A stretch of DNA of 64,000 nucleotides from Caldalkalibacillus uzonensis. Lineage in GTDB: Bacteria > Bacillota > Bacilli > Caldalkalibacillales > Caldalkalibacillaceae. The translations under genes and the position numbers were made by a program. Of this stretch, positions 35,903 to 43,741 are shown in pieces. The notes beneath the pieces are model-generated. The model made no database searches. It was not told the DNA's origin and saw nothing but the letters and a program-made list of their open reading frames with translations. Positions within the stretch are counted from its first letter, which is position 1; each line of letters begins with the position of its first letter. The DNA lies in contig NZ_JAUSUQ010000003.1 in the NCBI RefSeq assembly GCF_030814135.1, forward strand, positions 62,001 to 126,000, read 5' to 3'.

Positions 35903-36880
35903 ATGAGTTTGGAGAAGAATTGGCCGCTTTTTGAAGTGATCAAACCAGGCTTATTCACCACTGTACAAGATTTGGGCCGGACGGGATTTCAACAATACGG
36001 CATGGTCGTTTCGGGCGCGATGGATCCCTTTGCCATACAAGTGGCCAATCTGCTGGTGGGTAACCGCCGGGATGAAGCCGCGTTGGAAATGACGCTCTCG
36101 GGCCCTGAGCTCCGTCTCTTGAACGATGCTGTGCTGGCCATTTGTGGTGCTGACTTATCCCCTTCCCTCGATGGCCGCAAAGTGCCGCTGTGGAAATCCT
36201 TTCTGGCCAAGGCCGGGCAAACACTCTCCTTCGGTCCTCCACAGCAGGGTGCAAGGGCTTATTTGGCCGCCAGCGGCGGGATTGAGGTACCGTTGGTGAT
36301 GGGCAGCAAATCCACATATGTCAAAGGGGCAGTGGGAGGATTTCATGGCCGGCCTTTGGACAAAGGTGATATACTTGACGGCAGAAAGCCCCCACAGGCC
36401 AAACAAAAACTGGCCGGCCGGGGGCTAATGACTGAAGATATTCCCGTTTATCAAGAGAGGCAAACGATCAGAGTGATTCTTGGTCCTGAACAAGCCGTGT
36501 TTACGGAAGAAAGCATTGAAACCTTTCTTGCTGAATCCTATCAGATCACCAGCCAAGCCGACCGGATGGGGTATCGTCTGGCCGGTCCGAAACTTTGCCA
36601 CCGATCGGGTGCGGATATCATTTCAGATGCGGTTGCCTTGGGCACCGTTCAAGTTCCTGCCGGCGGCGAGCCTATTATCTTGATGGCCGACCGCCAAACG
36701 ACAGGTGGCTATACCCGCATCGCCAACGTCATTTCAGTGGATATTCCCGTTCTGGCCCAGATGCTGCCGGGGCAAAACATCCGCTTTCAAGCCATCAGTA
36801 TCCAAGAAGCTCACCAGCTATACCGGGAGCGGGAACGTTTCCTGCGCTGTCTCAGCGTGGCCTGTGGTGTAACTAGCTAA
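35903..36880 (+). CDS. pxpC: 5-oxoprolinase subunit C (KipA-like, biotin-dependent carboxyltransferase-like domain)
   Basis: 325 residues. KipA/PxpC family (FEVIKPGLFTTVQDLGRTGFQQYGMVVSGAMDPFAIQVANLLVGN), normal length. Completes the ATP-dependent 5-oxoprolinase. The start lies immediately after the pxpA stop with only a weak GGTGGG upstream, so translation is probably coupled. Its stop is one base from the stop of the convergent metI gene, leaving no room for a terminator between them. Confidence 0.95.
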   Translation: MSLEKNWPLFEVIKPGLFTTVQDLGRTGFQQYGMVVSGAMDPFAIQVANLLVGNRRDEAALEMTLSGPELRLLNDAVLAICGADLSPSLDGRKVPLWKSFLAKAGQTLSFGPPQQGARAYLAASGGIEVPLVMGSKSTYVKGAVGGFHGRPLDKGDILDGRKPPQAKQKLAGRGLMTEDIPVYQERQTIRVILGPEQAVFTEESIETFLAESYQITSQADRMGYRLAGPKLCHRSGADIISDAVALGTVQVPAGGEPIILMADRQTTGGYTRIANVISVDIPVLAQMLPGQNIRFQAISIQEAHQLYRERERFLRCLSVACGVTS

Positions 36881-36881
36881 A

Positions 36882-37562
36882 TTAATCTTTTTTCATTTTT
36901 GCTGCCAGGCGGTTACCGACGGACTGCAGACCTTGAACAATAATAATCAGAACCGCCACGGTTGCATACATGATGTCAGCTTCATAGCGGAGATGGCCGA
37001 AGCGGAAAGCCAAATCACCCAATCCACCTGCACCAACCAACCCGGCCATGGCGGTGGCCCCAATTAAACCAATGGTGGCGATGGTGATCCCCAGGATAAT
37101 GGACGGCCGTGCTTCCCTGATCATCACGTGCCAGATAATTTGTCTTGTTTTTATACCCATTGATTGATAAGCTTCAATCACACCACGATCCACTTCTAAC
37201 AAAGAGGACTCCATCAGCCGGGCAATATAGGGGGCCGTATACACGACAAGAGGAACAATGGCTCCCTTCACTCCAATCGCGGTGCCCACAATCAATTTGG
37301 TAAAAGGAAGGATAAAAAACAACAGAATAATAAATGGAATGGAACGAATCACATTAATGGTCACGTTTAGAAATTGATAAATAACAGGACTTTCCCAACT
37401 TTGGCCAGGGCGGGTCAATATAAGCAGGACTCCAAGGGGCAGGCCGATCACCACTGAAATAGCCAGTGAAATGGAGACCATTTGAAAAGTCTCGATTAAT
37501 GCCTGCCATAGAATAGGTCCCCTCTCTTGAAAAAACGCTGTGATACTATCCATTGACAGCAA
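36882..37562 (-). CDS. metI: MetI, methionine ABC transporter permease (copy 2)
   Basis: 226 residues, homologous to the first MetI: NVIRSIPFIILLFFILPF, EAA loop GVIEAYQSMGIKTRQIIWHVMIREARPS, and GAGGLGDLAFRFGHLRYE. It overlaps metN by 17 bases and is the last gene of the metQ-metN-metI operon. It ends one base from pxpC. Confidence 0.94.
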   Translation of the reverse strand: MLSMDSITAFFQERGPILWQALIETFQMVSISLAISVVIGLPLGVLLILTRPGQSWESPVIYQFLNVTINVIRSIPFIILLFFILPFTKLIVGTAIGVKGAIVPLVVYTAPYIARLMESSLLEVDRGVIEAYQSMGIKTRQIIWHVMIREARPSIILGITIATIGLIGATAMAGLVGAGGLGDLAFRFGHLRYEADIMYATVAVLIIIVQGLQSVGNRLAAKMKKD

Positions 37563-38589
37563 CCTCCTTCCCAGCGTCTAGCACTGTCCCTTCCACCTTA
37601 ATGCCTCGAGAGAGTAAATACTGAATCGCTTGCTGGGTTTGTGACTCATCTCCTTTAAGATGGACAACAAGACGGCCAAAAGGCTTATCCTTCAACTGTG
37701 TAATCTGTCCTGACAAAATGTTAGGATAGACATCAAAACGCTTGCTTACTTCGGCCAGAGCCGGATCCCCGGCCGATTCTCCCACAAAGGACAGTGTAAT
37801 AATAGGACCGGTTGCTTGTAATCTGTCCACAACAGCCTCTGGTACTTCTTCATTGAACAAACTATTAACAAACTTTTTGGTGATAGAGTGCTGTGGATGG
37901 GTAAAGATTTCAAAAACGCGACCTTCTTCGATTACTTGGCCATTTTCCATGACGGCCACCCGGTCGCATACCTTTTGGATGACATGCATCTCATGGGTAA
38001 TAAGCAAGATGGTAATATTGAATTGACGATTGATTTTTAATAAGAGTTCAAGGATAGAATCGGTCGTTTCAGGATCAAGGGCACTTGTTGCTTCATCACT
38101 TAAAAGCACCTCGGGCTCATGGGCCAAAGCCCGGGCAATCGCCACACGCTGCTTCTGGCCTCCAGACAACTGACTGGGATAATGTTCCAACTTGTCGTCT
38201 AACCCCACAACCGACACATATTCTTTCACTCTCCGCTCCACTTCGCTACTAGGAAGACCGGCCAGTTTGAGCGGGATAGCAATATTTTCATAGACAGTGG
38301 CTGTCTTTAACAGGTTAAACCCCTGAAAGATCATACCAATTTTTTTGCGTACGTCACGCAATTTAGCACTGGATAAAGCCGTAAGTTCAGTTCCGTCAAC
38401 CCACACCTTGCCCGAGGTGGGGCGCTCCAGTAAATTAACACAACGGATCAAAGTGCTTTTTCCGGCTCCACTGTATCCAATTACACCAAAAATTTCACCT
38501 TTTTTCACTTCCAAAGACACTTCTTTTAAGGCCTGTACTTCTTTATTTTTCGAGACAAATGTTTTGGACACTCGCTCCAGCTTAATCAT
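37546..38589 (-). CDS. metN: MetN, methionine ABC transporter ATPase (copy 2)
   Basis: 347 residues with Walker A GYSGAGKST, signature LSGGQKQRVAIARAL, Walker B VLLSDEATSALDP and H-loop LLITHEMHV. A C-terminal NIL regulatory domain (about 260-340) is present. It is separated from metQ by 84 bases containing a strong hairpin, so it may be made at a lower level than the binding protein. The two MetN copies are clearly diverged paralogues. Confidence 0.95.
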   Translation of the reverse strand: MIKLERVSKTFVSKNKEVQALKEVSLEVKKGEIFGVIGYSGAGKSTLIRCVNLLERPTSGKVWVDGTELTALSSAKLRDVRKKIGMIFQGFNLLKTATVYENIAIPLKLAGLPSSEVERRVKEYVSVVGLDDKLEHYPSQLSGGQKQRVAIARALAHEPEVLLSDEATSALDPETTDSILELLLKINRQFNITILLITHEMHVIQKVCDRVAVMENGQVIEEGRVFEIFTHPQHSITKKFVNSLFNEEVPEAVVDRLQATGPIITLSFVGESAGDPALAEVSKRFDVYPNILSGQITQLKDKPFGRLVVHLKGDESQTQQAIQYLLSRGIKVEGTVLDAGKEVAVNG

Positions 38590-38612
38590 ACGTTTTCCCC
38601 TTTCCTAAAGAA

Positions 38613-38637
38613 AATGCCTCATGCAACATGAGGCATT
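38613..38637 (-). terminator. Intercistronic hairpin between metQ and metN (copy 2)
   Basis: AATGCCTCATG (38613-38623) and CATGAGGCATT (38627-38637) form a perfect 11-bp stem with a 3-base loop. On the minus strand it runs into TTTTCTTT. It probably acts as a partial terminator or 3' stabiliser favouring metQ. Confidence 0.75.
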
Positions 38638-38673
38638 CCTCTGCTATGATCTCCTGCCGTTCAAGAGCAGTTT

Positions 38674-39486
38674 TTACCATGAGGGAACAACGGAACCCTC
38701 AAACCTCTCCTCAATAAACTGCTTCACCTCATCAGAATGATAGGCCTTGATCAGCTTCTCTAAGACAGGATCATCTTTGTTCTCCGTACGCACTGCTATA
38801 ACATTGACCCACGGAGAATCAGCGGGTTCAATAAAGATAGAATCTTTAGTAGGCACATAACCTTCTTCAATAGCGAAGTTGGTGTTAATGGCTGCGGCTG
38901 CTAAATCGTCAAGCACCCGGGCAATGGTGGCCGCCTCCAGTTCAACAAACTCTAGGTTTAAGGGGTTCTCCACTATATCGTGCACAGTGGCCTCTGTGCC
39001 AACCCCTTCTGCCAGCTTGATGAGTCCAGCTAATTCAAATAAAATCAGGGCACGGGCTCCGTTTGTCGGGTCGTTGGGAAGACCCAGTTTATCCCCTTCT
39101 TTTAACTCACTGAGATCATTAATATGCTTGGAGTAAATTCCCATAGGGAAATTGACTGTGGTGGCTACGTCAATGAGGTCCAGGCCCCGGTCTTCTTTAA
39201 AGTTTTCAAGATAGGGAACATGCTGAAAACTGTTCACATCAAGCTCTCCCTCAGCCAAAGCAATATTAGGCATGACATACTCGGTAAAAACTTCGATCTC
39301 AATTTCAAGTCCTTCCCGTGCTGCCACCTCAGCCACTTTTTCCATAATTTCTTCGTGTGGACCAGCAGTCACACCAACCCGCAACTTATCTTCCGGAAGT
39401 GACCCTCCTGTTTCCTCGCTTCCCCCACAAGCAGCTAATGAGAAGATAAGGATAAGACTGATTAATGCCATTAAGCTTTTGTTCAT
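38674..39486 (-). CDS. metQ: MetQ, methionine-binding lipoprotein (copy 2)
   Basis: 270 residues with lipobox ending at C20 (IFSLAAC). NlpA/MetQ pattern KLRVGVTAGPHEEIMEKVAEVAAREGLEIE. It lacks the long acidic linker of copy 1. It is the first gene of its operon, directly after the second SAM-I riboswitch, the reverse of the order in copy 1. GGAGG precedes the ATG. Confidence 0.94.
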   Translation of the reverse strand: MNKSLMALISLILIFSLAACGGSEETGGSLPEDKLRVGVTAGPHEEIMEKVAEVAAREGLEIEIEVFTEYVMPNIALAEGELDVNSFQHVPYLENFKEDRGLDLIDVATTVNFPMGIYSKHINDLSELKEGDKLGLPNDPTNGARALILFELAGLIKLAEGVGTEATVHDIVENPLNLEFVELEAATIARVLDDLAAAAINTNFAIEEGYVPTKDSIFIEPADSPWVNVIAVRTENKDDPVLEKLIKAYHSDEVKQFIEERFEGSVVPSW

Positions 39487-39535
39487 CGGTTTCTCTCCTC
39501 CTGTTGTGTATATCTGTTTTTAAGGGGTATTAAAT

Positions 39536-39682
39536 TAAAAACCTCTCTGACAGACAGAGAGGCTGCTTAACACTTTGAACCTCTTATCTATCAGGAATTA
39601 GCACCTTTCTTAACCCGCTCTGGCACGTTAAGAAGGTTGCCGGGCTTCATTGGGCCAGTCCCTCCGCCACTCTTGATAAGAG
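39536..39682 (-). promoter_or_regulatory. SAM-I (S-box) riboswitch with terminator, upstream of metQ copy 2
   Basis: Minus strand. P1 is CTCTTATC (39675-39682) with GATAAGAG (39581-39588). Conserved blocks GGAGGGACTGGCCC, GAAGCCCGGCAACC and AAAGGTGCTAATTCC follow in order. The terminator stem CCTCTCTG/CAGAGAGG (39542-39562) ends in T5. High SAM should stop transcription before metQ-metN-metI. Confidence 0.97.
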
Positions 39683-39799
39683 AAGATATCCTTTTAACTT
39701 GTTAAAAAGATTCTTCAACCAGCTGGTTTTTGGCTGCATAGCCTTTAAGTTTTTACATTGATATAAAGTATAGTACAGGAACGATCGAACTGTCAATCA

Positions 39800-40711
39800 T
39801 TAATTTAGCAATTCTGCCGCCTGCAACATTTGTTTTAATTGCTCCCGTTTTTCTTCACTGAGAGGCCGGGCTGGAGGTAAAACAGCCGTGGAAATCTCCA
39901 ATCCCATCAGGCGAATCGCTTCTTTTAGCACATTAACAAAGGGAACGTCCAGTTTGTACATCTCCATTAGTAAGGCCAAACGGCGGTGCAACTGGAGCGC
40001 CTTGTCATAATCTCCTGCTTGAAAGGCTTCGTACAAACCAACTGTTATTTCCGGGGCAAAATTGGCGCTGCCCGGGATAGAGCCGTCTCCGCCCAAAGCC
40101 AGTGTGTTGAGCAAGTGGTCGTCATAGGCGGAAAATACTGCAAATTCCGGCCGCTTCTGTTTGATTTTGACAATGATCTCCCGGTAATGTCCGGCTGTAT
40201 CCAAGGTCTCTTTTACACCCATAATGTTCTCATAGTCCATTGCCAGCCGGTACAGGAAATCAGGGGTTATATCCTGGCCGGTCAACAAGGGGAAATTGTA
40301 AACCAGGACAGGGAAGCTGACCGCTTCTGCAATGCTGGCGTAGTGGGCATAGAGATGATCTTCTGCCAGTGGCCAATAATAAGGATTGATGACCAGCGCA
40401 CCATCTGCACCAATCTGTTCGGCATGACGGCTCAGCTCTATTGCTTCCCTGGTGCTGGGGCTGCCGGTACCGATCATGACGGGTACCCGCTGGTCCACAT
40501 ACCTCACAACAAACTCTGCCACCTGCTTACGCTGCTCAAAGCTCATCTGGCTGAATTCGCCACTGGTACCCAACATCAGTAACCCGTGCACTCCGCCTTC
40601 AATTAAATAGTCCACTAACTTTTTCATTCCTGCTTCGTCTAACTGTCCTTGCTCATTTACAATGGTGGGGACTGGAGGGATAATCCCTTTAAATGGATTG
40701 ATTCTTGCCAT
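39800..40711 (-). CDS. DHDPS/NAL-family aldolase or dehydratase
   Basis: 303 residues, TIM-barrel lyase of the dihydrodipicolinate synthase family. The Schiff-base lysine is K167 (MGVKETL), with Y138 (VYNFP) and GTSGEF (48-53) at the substrate carboxylate site. Cotranscribed with an IclR regulator and lying next to hexuronate genes, it is more likely a sugar-acid or 2-keto acid aldolase/dehydratase than lysine biosynthetic DapA. Its 5' ribosome binding site (AGGAG) lies inside the end of the IclR gene region. Substrate not resolved. Confidence 0.85.
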   Translation of the reverse strand: MARINPFKGIIPPVPTIVNEQGQLDEAGMKKLVDYLIEGGVHGLLMLGTSGEFSQMSFEQRKQVAEFVVRYVDQRVPVMIGTGSPSTREAIELSRHAEQIGADGALVINPYYWPLAEDHLYAHYASIAEAVSFPVLVYNFPLLTGQDITPDFLYRLAMDYENIMGVKETLDTAGHYREIIVKIKQKRPEFAVFSAYDDHLLNTLALGGDGSIPGSANFAPEITVGLYEAFQAGDYDKALQLHRRLALLMEMYKLDVPFVNVLKEAIRLMGLEISTAVLPPARPLSEEKREQLKQMLQAAELLN

Positions 40712-40717
40712 TGTGTA

Positions 40718-41500
40718 TCATCTCCTTTGACAGGTGTATCCCAACTGGCTAGAAATAAGCTGAGCATAGTACTTGATTGTTAGGCTCAATTCCTGTTCAA
40801 CACGCTCTTTGGTCATGCGGAACGTAGGACCGGATATACTAATAGCGGCCACAATCTGACCTGCATGATTGCGGATAGGGGCCCCGATGCAGCGGATGCC
40901 CTCTTCATGCTCAATATCGTCGATGGCATATCCTTGGCTGCGAACTGCGGACAGTTCTGTCAATAACTTGTTTAAATCTGTAATGGTATTCTCTGTTTTG
41001 CGGGGCATCCCTTTGCGGGAGATAATGCCTGCCACTTCATCCTCTTCCAGTTCAGACAGCAGTACCTTGCCAACGGCCGTACAATGCATCAGTACCCGGT
41101 TACCCACTTTGGAATGCATACGAATTGTAGTTTCACTCTCAACTTTTTCCACATAAACCACTTCAGCTCCATCACGGACACAGAGATGGATCACTTCATT
41201 CGTTTCCCTGCACAAAGCTTCCAAATAGGGCAAAGCCACCTTGCGTACATCCAGATGGTCCATGAGTGAACCATACAAATACAGTATTCTCAGGCCCAGC
41301 TGATAGCGGCCGGTTTTAGGATTTTGGCGGATGTATTGGCGTTCCAATAATGTTTTCAGAAAGCGGGAAATCGTGCTTTTGGGCAGATCCAAACGGTTAC
41401 TCAGTTCAGTCACACCTAATCCGTCCGTTTCCTCAGCCAAACATTCAAGAAGGGTGAGGGCACGATCCACAGATTGGACTATATCTTTACGTGTACTCAT
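40718..41500 (-). CDS. IclR-family transcriptional regulator
   Basis: 260 residues from ATG 41500 (AAGGG nine bases upstream); the longer frame to 41578 overlaps the promoter and is unlikely. N-terminal winged HTH (SVDRALTLLECLAEETDGLGVTELSNRLDLPKSTISRFLKTL) and a C-terminal ligand-binding IclR domain (HCTAVGKVLLSELEEDEV, GIRCIGAPIRNHAGQIVAAISISGP). Seven bases separate it from the downstream aldolase gene, so it likely controls that gene and perhaps sugar-acid genes nearby. Confidence 0.93.
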   Translation of the reverse strand: MSTRKDIVQSVDRALTLLECLAEETDGLGVTELSNRLDLPKSTISRFLKTLLERQYIRQNPKTGRYQLGLRILYLYGSLMDHLDVRKVALPYLEALCRETNEVIHLCVRDGAEVVYVEKVESETTIRMHSKVGNRVLMHCTAVGKVLLSELEEDEVAGIISRKGMPRKTENTITDLNKLLTELSAVRSQGYAIDDIEHEEGIRCIGAPIRNHAGQIVAAISISGPTFRMTKERVEQELSLTIKYYAQLISSQLGYTCQRR

Positions 41501-41549
41501 TTCTTCATCCCTTTTTACGATAACTTGATGCTCACATTCCAATAAATAT

Positions 41550-41578
41550 AGTATAAACAATCTCGGCATGGTTTTCAA
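41550..41578 (-). promoter_or_regulatory. Promoter of the iclR-aldolase operon
   Basis: Minus strand -35 TTGAAA (41573-41578), 17-base spacer, -10 TATACT (41550-41555, 5/6), 50 bases upstream of the preferred iclR start. Confidence 0.6.
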
Positions 41579-41618
41579 AAAGAAGGGGCCGGGTTGTTTC
41601 TGCTGAGTCTGCCCCTTC
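41577..41618 (-). terminator. Second terminator after the uxu operon
   Basis: GAAGGGGC (41582-41589) and GCCCCTTC (41611-41618) form an 8-bp stem with a 21-base loop. On the minus strand it is followed by T5. It backs up the first terminator and insulates the iclR promoter. Confidence 0.6.
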
Positions 41619-41676
41619 GAACCTTTTGAGTATTCCTAAAATCTCACCTCTAGCATAGTAATAATGAAATGGACAT

Positions 41677-41743
41677 AAAAAACTTGCTATTTCCTAGCAA
41701 TATTTGTCATCGTCATTCCAAAAAGATTGCAGGAAATAACAAG
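41677..41743 (-). terminator. Main terminator of the glucuronide operon
   Basis: CTTGCTATTTCCTAGCAAT (41683-41701) pairs with ATTGC-AGGAAATAACAAG (41726-41743), a roughly 18-bp stem with one bulge and one wobble. On the minus strand T6 follows. It starts 15 bases after the uxuB stop. Confidence 0.85.
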
Positions 41744-41757
41744 TCATCATTGTTGTG

Positions 41758-42615
41758 TTAAACCCCTGAATAAGCAGAAAAACCACCATCTACAGGCACA
41801 ACAATACCATTGACAAAGCCCGATGCATGATCATCCACCAACCAGAGGAGCGTTCCAATCAACTCTTCACTTTTTCCAAACCGTCCCATGGGTGTCTGGT
41901 TGATGATTTTTTTCGCTCGATCAGTATAAGAACCATCTTCATTAAGTAACAAATTTCTGTTTTGCTCTGTCAGAAAAAAACCAGGCGCTATTGCATTCAC
42001 TCGTATCCCTACTTTTGAAAAATGTACGGCCAGCCATTGAGTAAAATTGGAAATGGCCGCTTTTGCCGCGCTATAGGCTGCAACTCTGGTCAAGGGTGTA
42101 AAGGCACTCATAGAAGATATATTGATAATCGTGGCCCCCTGTTTCCCAATCATATCTTGAGCAAAAACTTGAGTGGGCAACAAGGTGCCAAGATAATTAA
42201 GATTAAATACATATTCAATTCCTTCTTGGTTCAAGTCAAAGAAAGTGGTCACTTCTTTTCCTAATTGATCAAGTTCTTCAGGCCAAAAATAGTCCTTCGT
42301 GGTCGTTCCTTTAGGATGGTTACCTCCAGCTGCGTTGATCAGAATATCGCATGGTCCGAGACGCGCAATAATTTCTTCTTTTGCCTTCTTTAAAGCTCGT
42401 TTATCCAATACATCGGCATTTACACCAATCGCTCGGCCGCCGCGTGCCTGAATCTTATCAACAACCTGATCCAGCTTGGCCTTGGTCCGCCCCAAAACGG
42501 CCACCTTAGCTCCACAGATAGACAATGCCTCACAAAATGTGCTTCCTAATACACCGCTTCCACCTGTCACAACAGCCACTTTGTCGTTTAAATCAATTTT
42601 AAAAGGGACTTTCAT
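41758..42615 (-). CDS. uxuB: SDR-type D-mannonate oxidoreductase (fructuronate reductase)
   Basis: 285 residues from the second of two adjacent ATGs (42615), six bases after GGAGG. Short-chain dehydrogenase: VVTGGSGVLGS cofactor motif near the N-terminus, NAAGGNHP loop, catalytic S-Y-K (ISSMSAF..YSAAKAAI). The long insert with WPEELDQLGKEVTTFFDLNQEG is typical of bacillus YjmF-type mannonate oxidoreductases. It reduces D-fructuronate to D-mannonate. Last gene of the glucuronide operon, after uxuA. Confidence 0.9.
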   Translation of the reverse strand: MKVPFKIDLNDKVAVVTGGSGVLGSTFCEALSICGAKVAVLGRTKAKLDQVVDKIQARGGRAIGVNADVLDKRALKKAKEEIIARLGPCDILINAAGGNHPKGTTTKDYFWPEELDQLGKEVTTFFDLNQEGIEYVFNLNYLGTLLPTQVFAQDMIGKQGATIINISSMSAFTPLTRVAAYSAAKAAISNFTQWLAVHFSKVGIRVNAIAPGFFLTEQNRNLLLNEDGSYTDRAKKIINQTPMGRFGKSEELIGTLLWLVDDHASGFVNGIVVPVDGGFSAYSGV

Positions 42616-42657
42616 CATTTACCTCCAAAATGAATGATGATAAGGATTACTTTACTA

Positions 42658-43704
42658 TTATACAGTTGCTTTTTGGAGAGCTTCCCAAATGCCATTGAGG
42701 TAAGTGGCTCCCAACGCCCTGTCATACAATCCGTAGCCTGGTCTTCCTCTTTCACCCCAAATCATTCTTCCGTGATCAGGACGCATTGGCCCCTTATAGC
42801 CTATGTCATGAAATGCTTTTAACACTTCGACCATATCGATGGATCCGTCTGCCGAACGATGAGATGTTTCTACAAATGATTTTTCTCCTGTAATCCGAAC
42901 GTTACGGCAGTGAGCAAAGTGGATACGACCCATTTGCCCAAAGTATCTAATCATTTCCGGTAGATGATTGCTAGGATCCGCTCCAAGAGAACCCGTACAG
43001 AACGTTAACCCGTGGTTCGGACTATCGACCAGGCTGAGTAAACGTTCTAAATTTGTTTGGTTGGTGATAATGCGGGGCAAACCGAAAATGGACCATGGCG
43101 GGTCATCAGGGTGAATAGCCATTTTAACACCTACTTCATCAGCCGTGGCTATAATATGTTTTAAGAAATATTGCAGGTTATTCCATAAGTCTTCTTCTGA
43201 CACGCCTTGATATTGATCAATTAATACTTTTAACTCGCTTTTTTTGTAACTCGTATCCCATCCCGGAAGTTCTAAATCCCCAACCAGCGGGTTCATCCTT
43301 TGTATGGTTTCATCCTGATATATAAGGGTGGTTGAACCATCAGCAAATTGGTACTCTAAATGTGAGCGTGTCCAGTCAAAGACAGGCATAAAGTTGTAAC
43401 AAACAACCTTAATTCCCGCTTTGGCCAGATTCCGCAATGTTGCCTGGTAGTTGGCAATATACTTATCTCTGGTGGGTAACCCGAGTTTGATATCTTCATG
43501 AACCGGGACGCTCTCTATCACTTCTAAGGTTAACCCTTTGGCTTCAATCTTGCTTTTCAGTTCAAAAATTTTTTCCAAGGGCCAAGTCTCGCCAACAGGA
43601 ACGTCATAGATGGCAGAAACAATGCCTGAGACACCTGGAATTTGACGGATTTGGTCTAAAGTGACATTATCATCATCACCAAACCATCTGAAAGTCATCT
43701 TCAT
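42658..43704 (-). CDS. uxuA: Mannonate dehydratase
   Basis: 348 residues. Dehydrates D-mannonate to 2-keto-3-deoxy-gluconate. Xylose-isomerase-like barrel with the UxuA motifs MKMTFRWFGDDDNVTLDQIRQIPGV at the start, MAIHPDDPPWSIFGLPRI, FCTGSLGADPSNHLPEMIRYFG, HFAHCRNVR and MRPDHGRMIWGE, which include the metal ligands. Located between the GH31 glycosidase gene and uxuB in the operon. Confidence 0.96.
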   Translation of the reverse strand: MKMTFRWFGDDDNVTLDQIRQIPGVSGIVSAIYDVPVGETWPLEKIFELKSKIEAKGLTLEVIESVPVHEDIKLGLPTRDKYIANYQATLRNLAKAGIKVVCYNFMPVFDWTRSHLEYQFADGSTTLIYQDETIQRMNPLVGDLELPGWDTSYKKSELKVLIDQYQGVSEEDLWNNLQYFLKHIIATADEVGVKMAIHPDDPPWSIFGLPRIITNQTNLERLLSLVDSPNHGLTFCTGSLGADPSNHLPEMIRYFGQMGRIHFAHCRNVRITGEKSFVETSHRSADGSIDMVEVLKAFHDIGYKGPMRPDHGRMIWGERGRPGYGLYDRALGATYLNGIWEALQKATV

Positions 43705-43741
43705 TATATCTCACCCCTTTAATCTCTCAGCAAATAGAATC

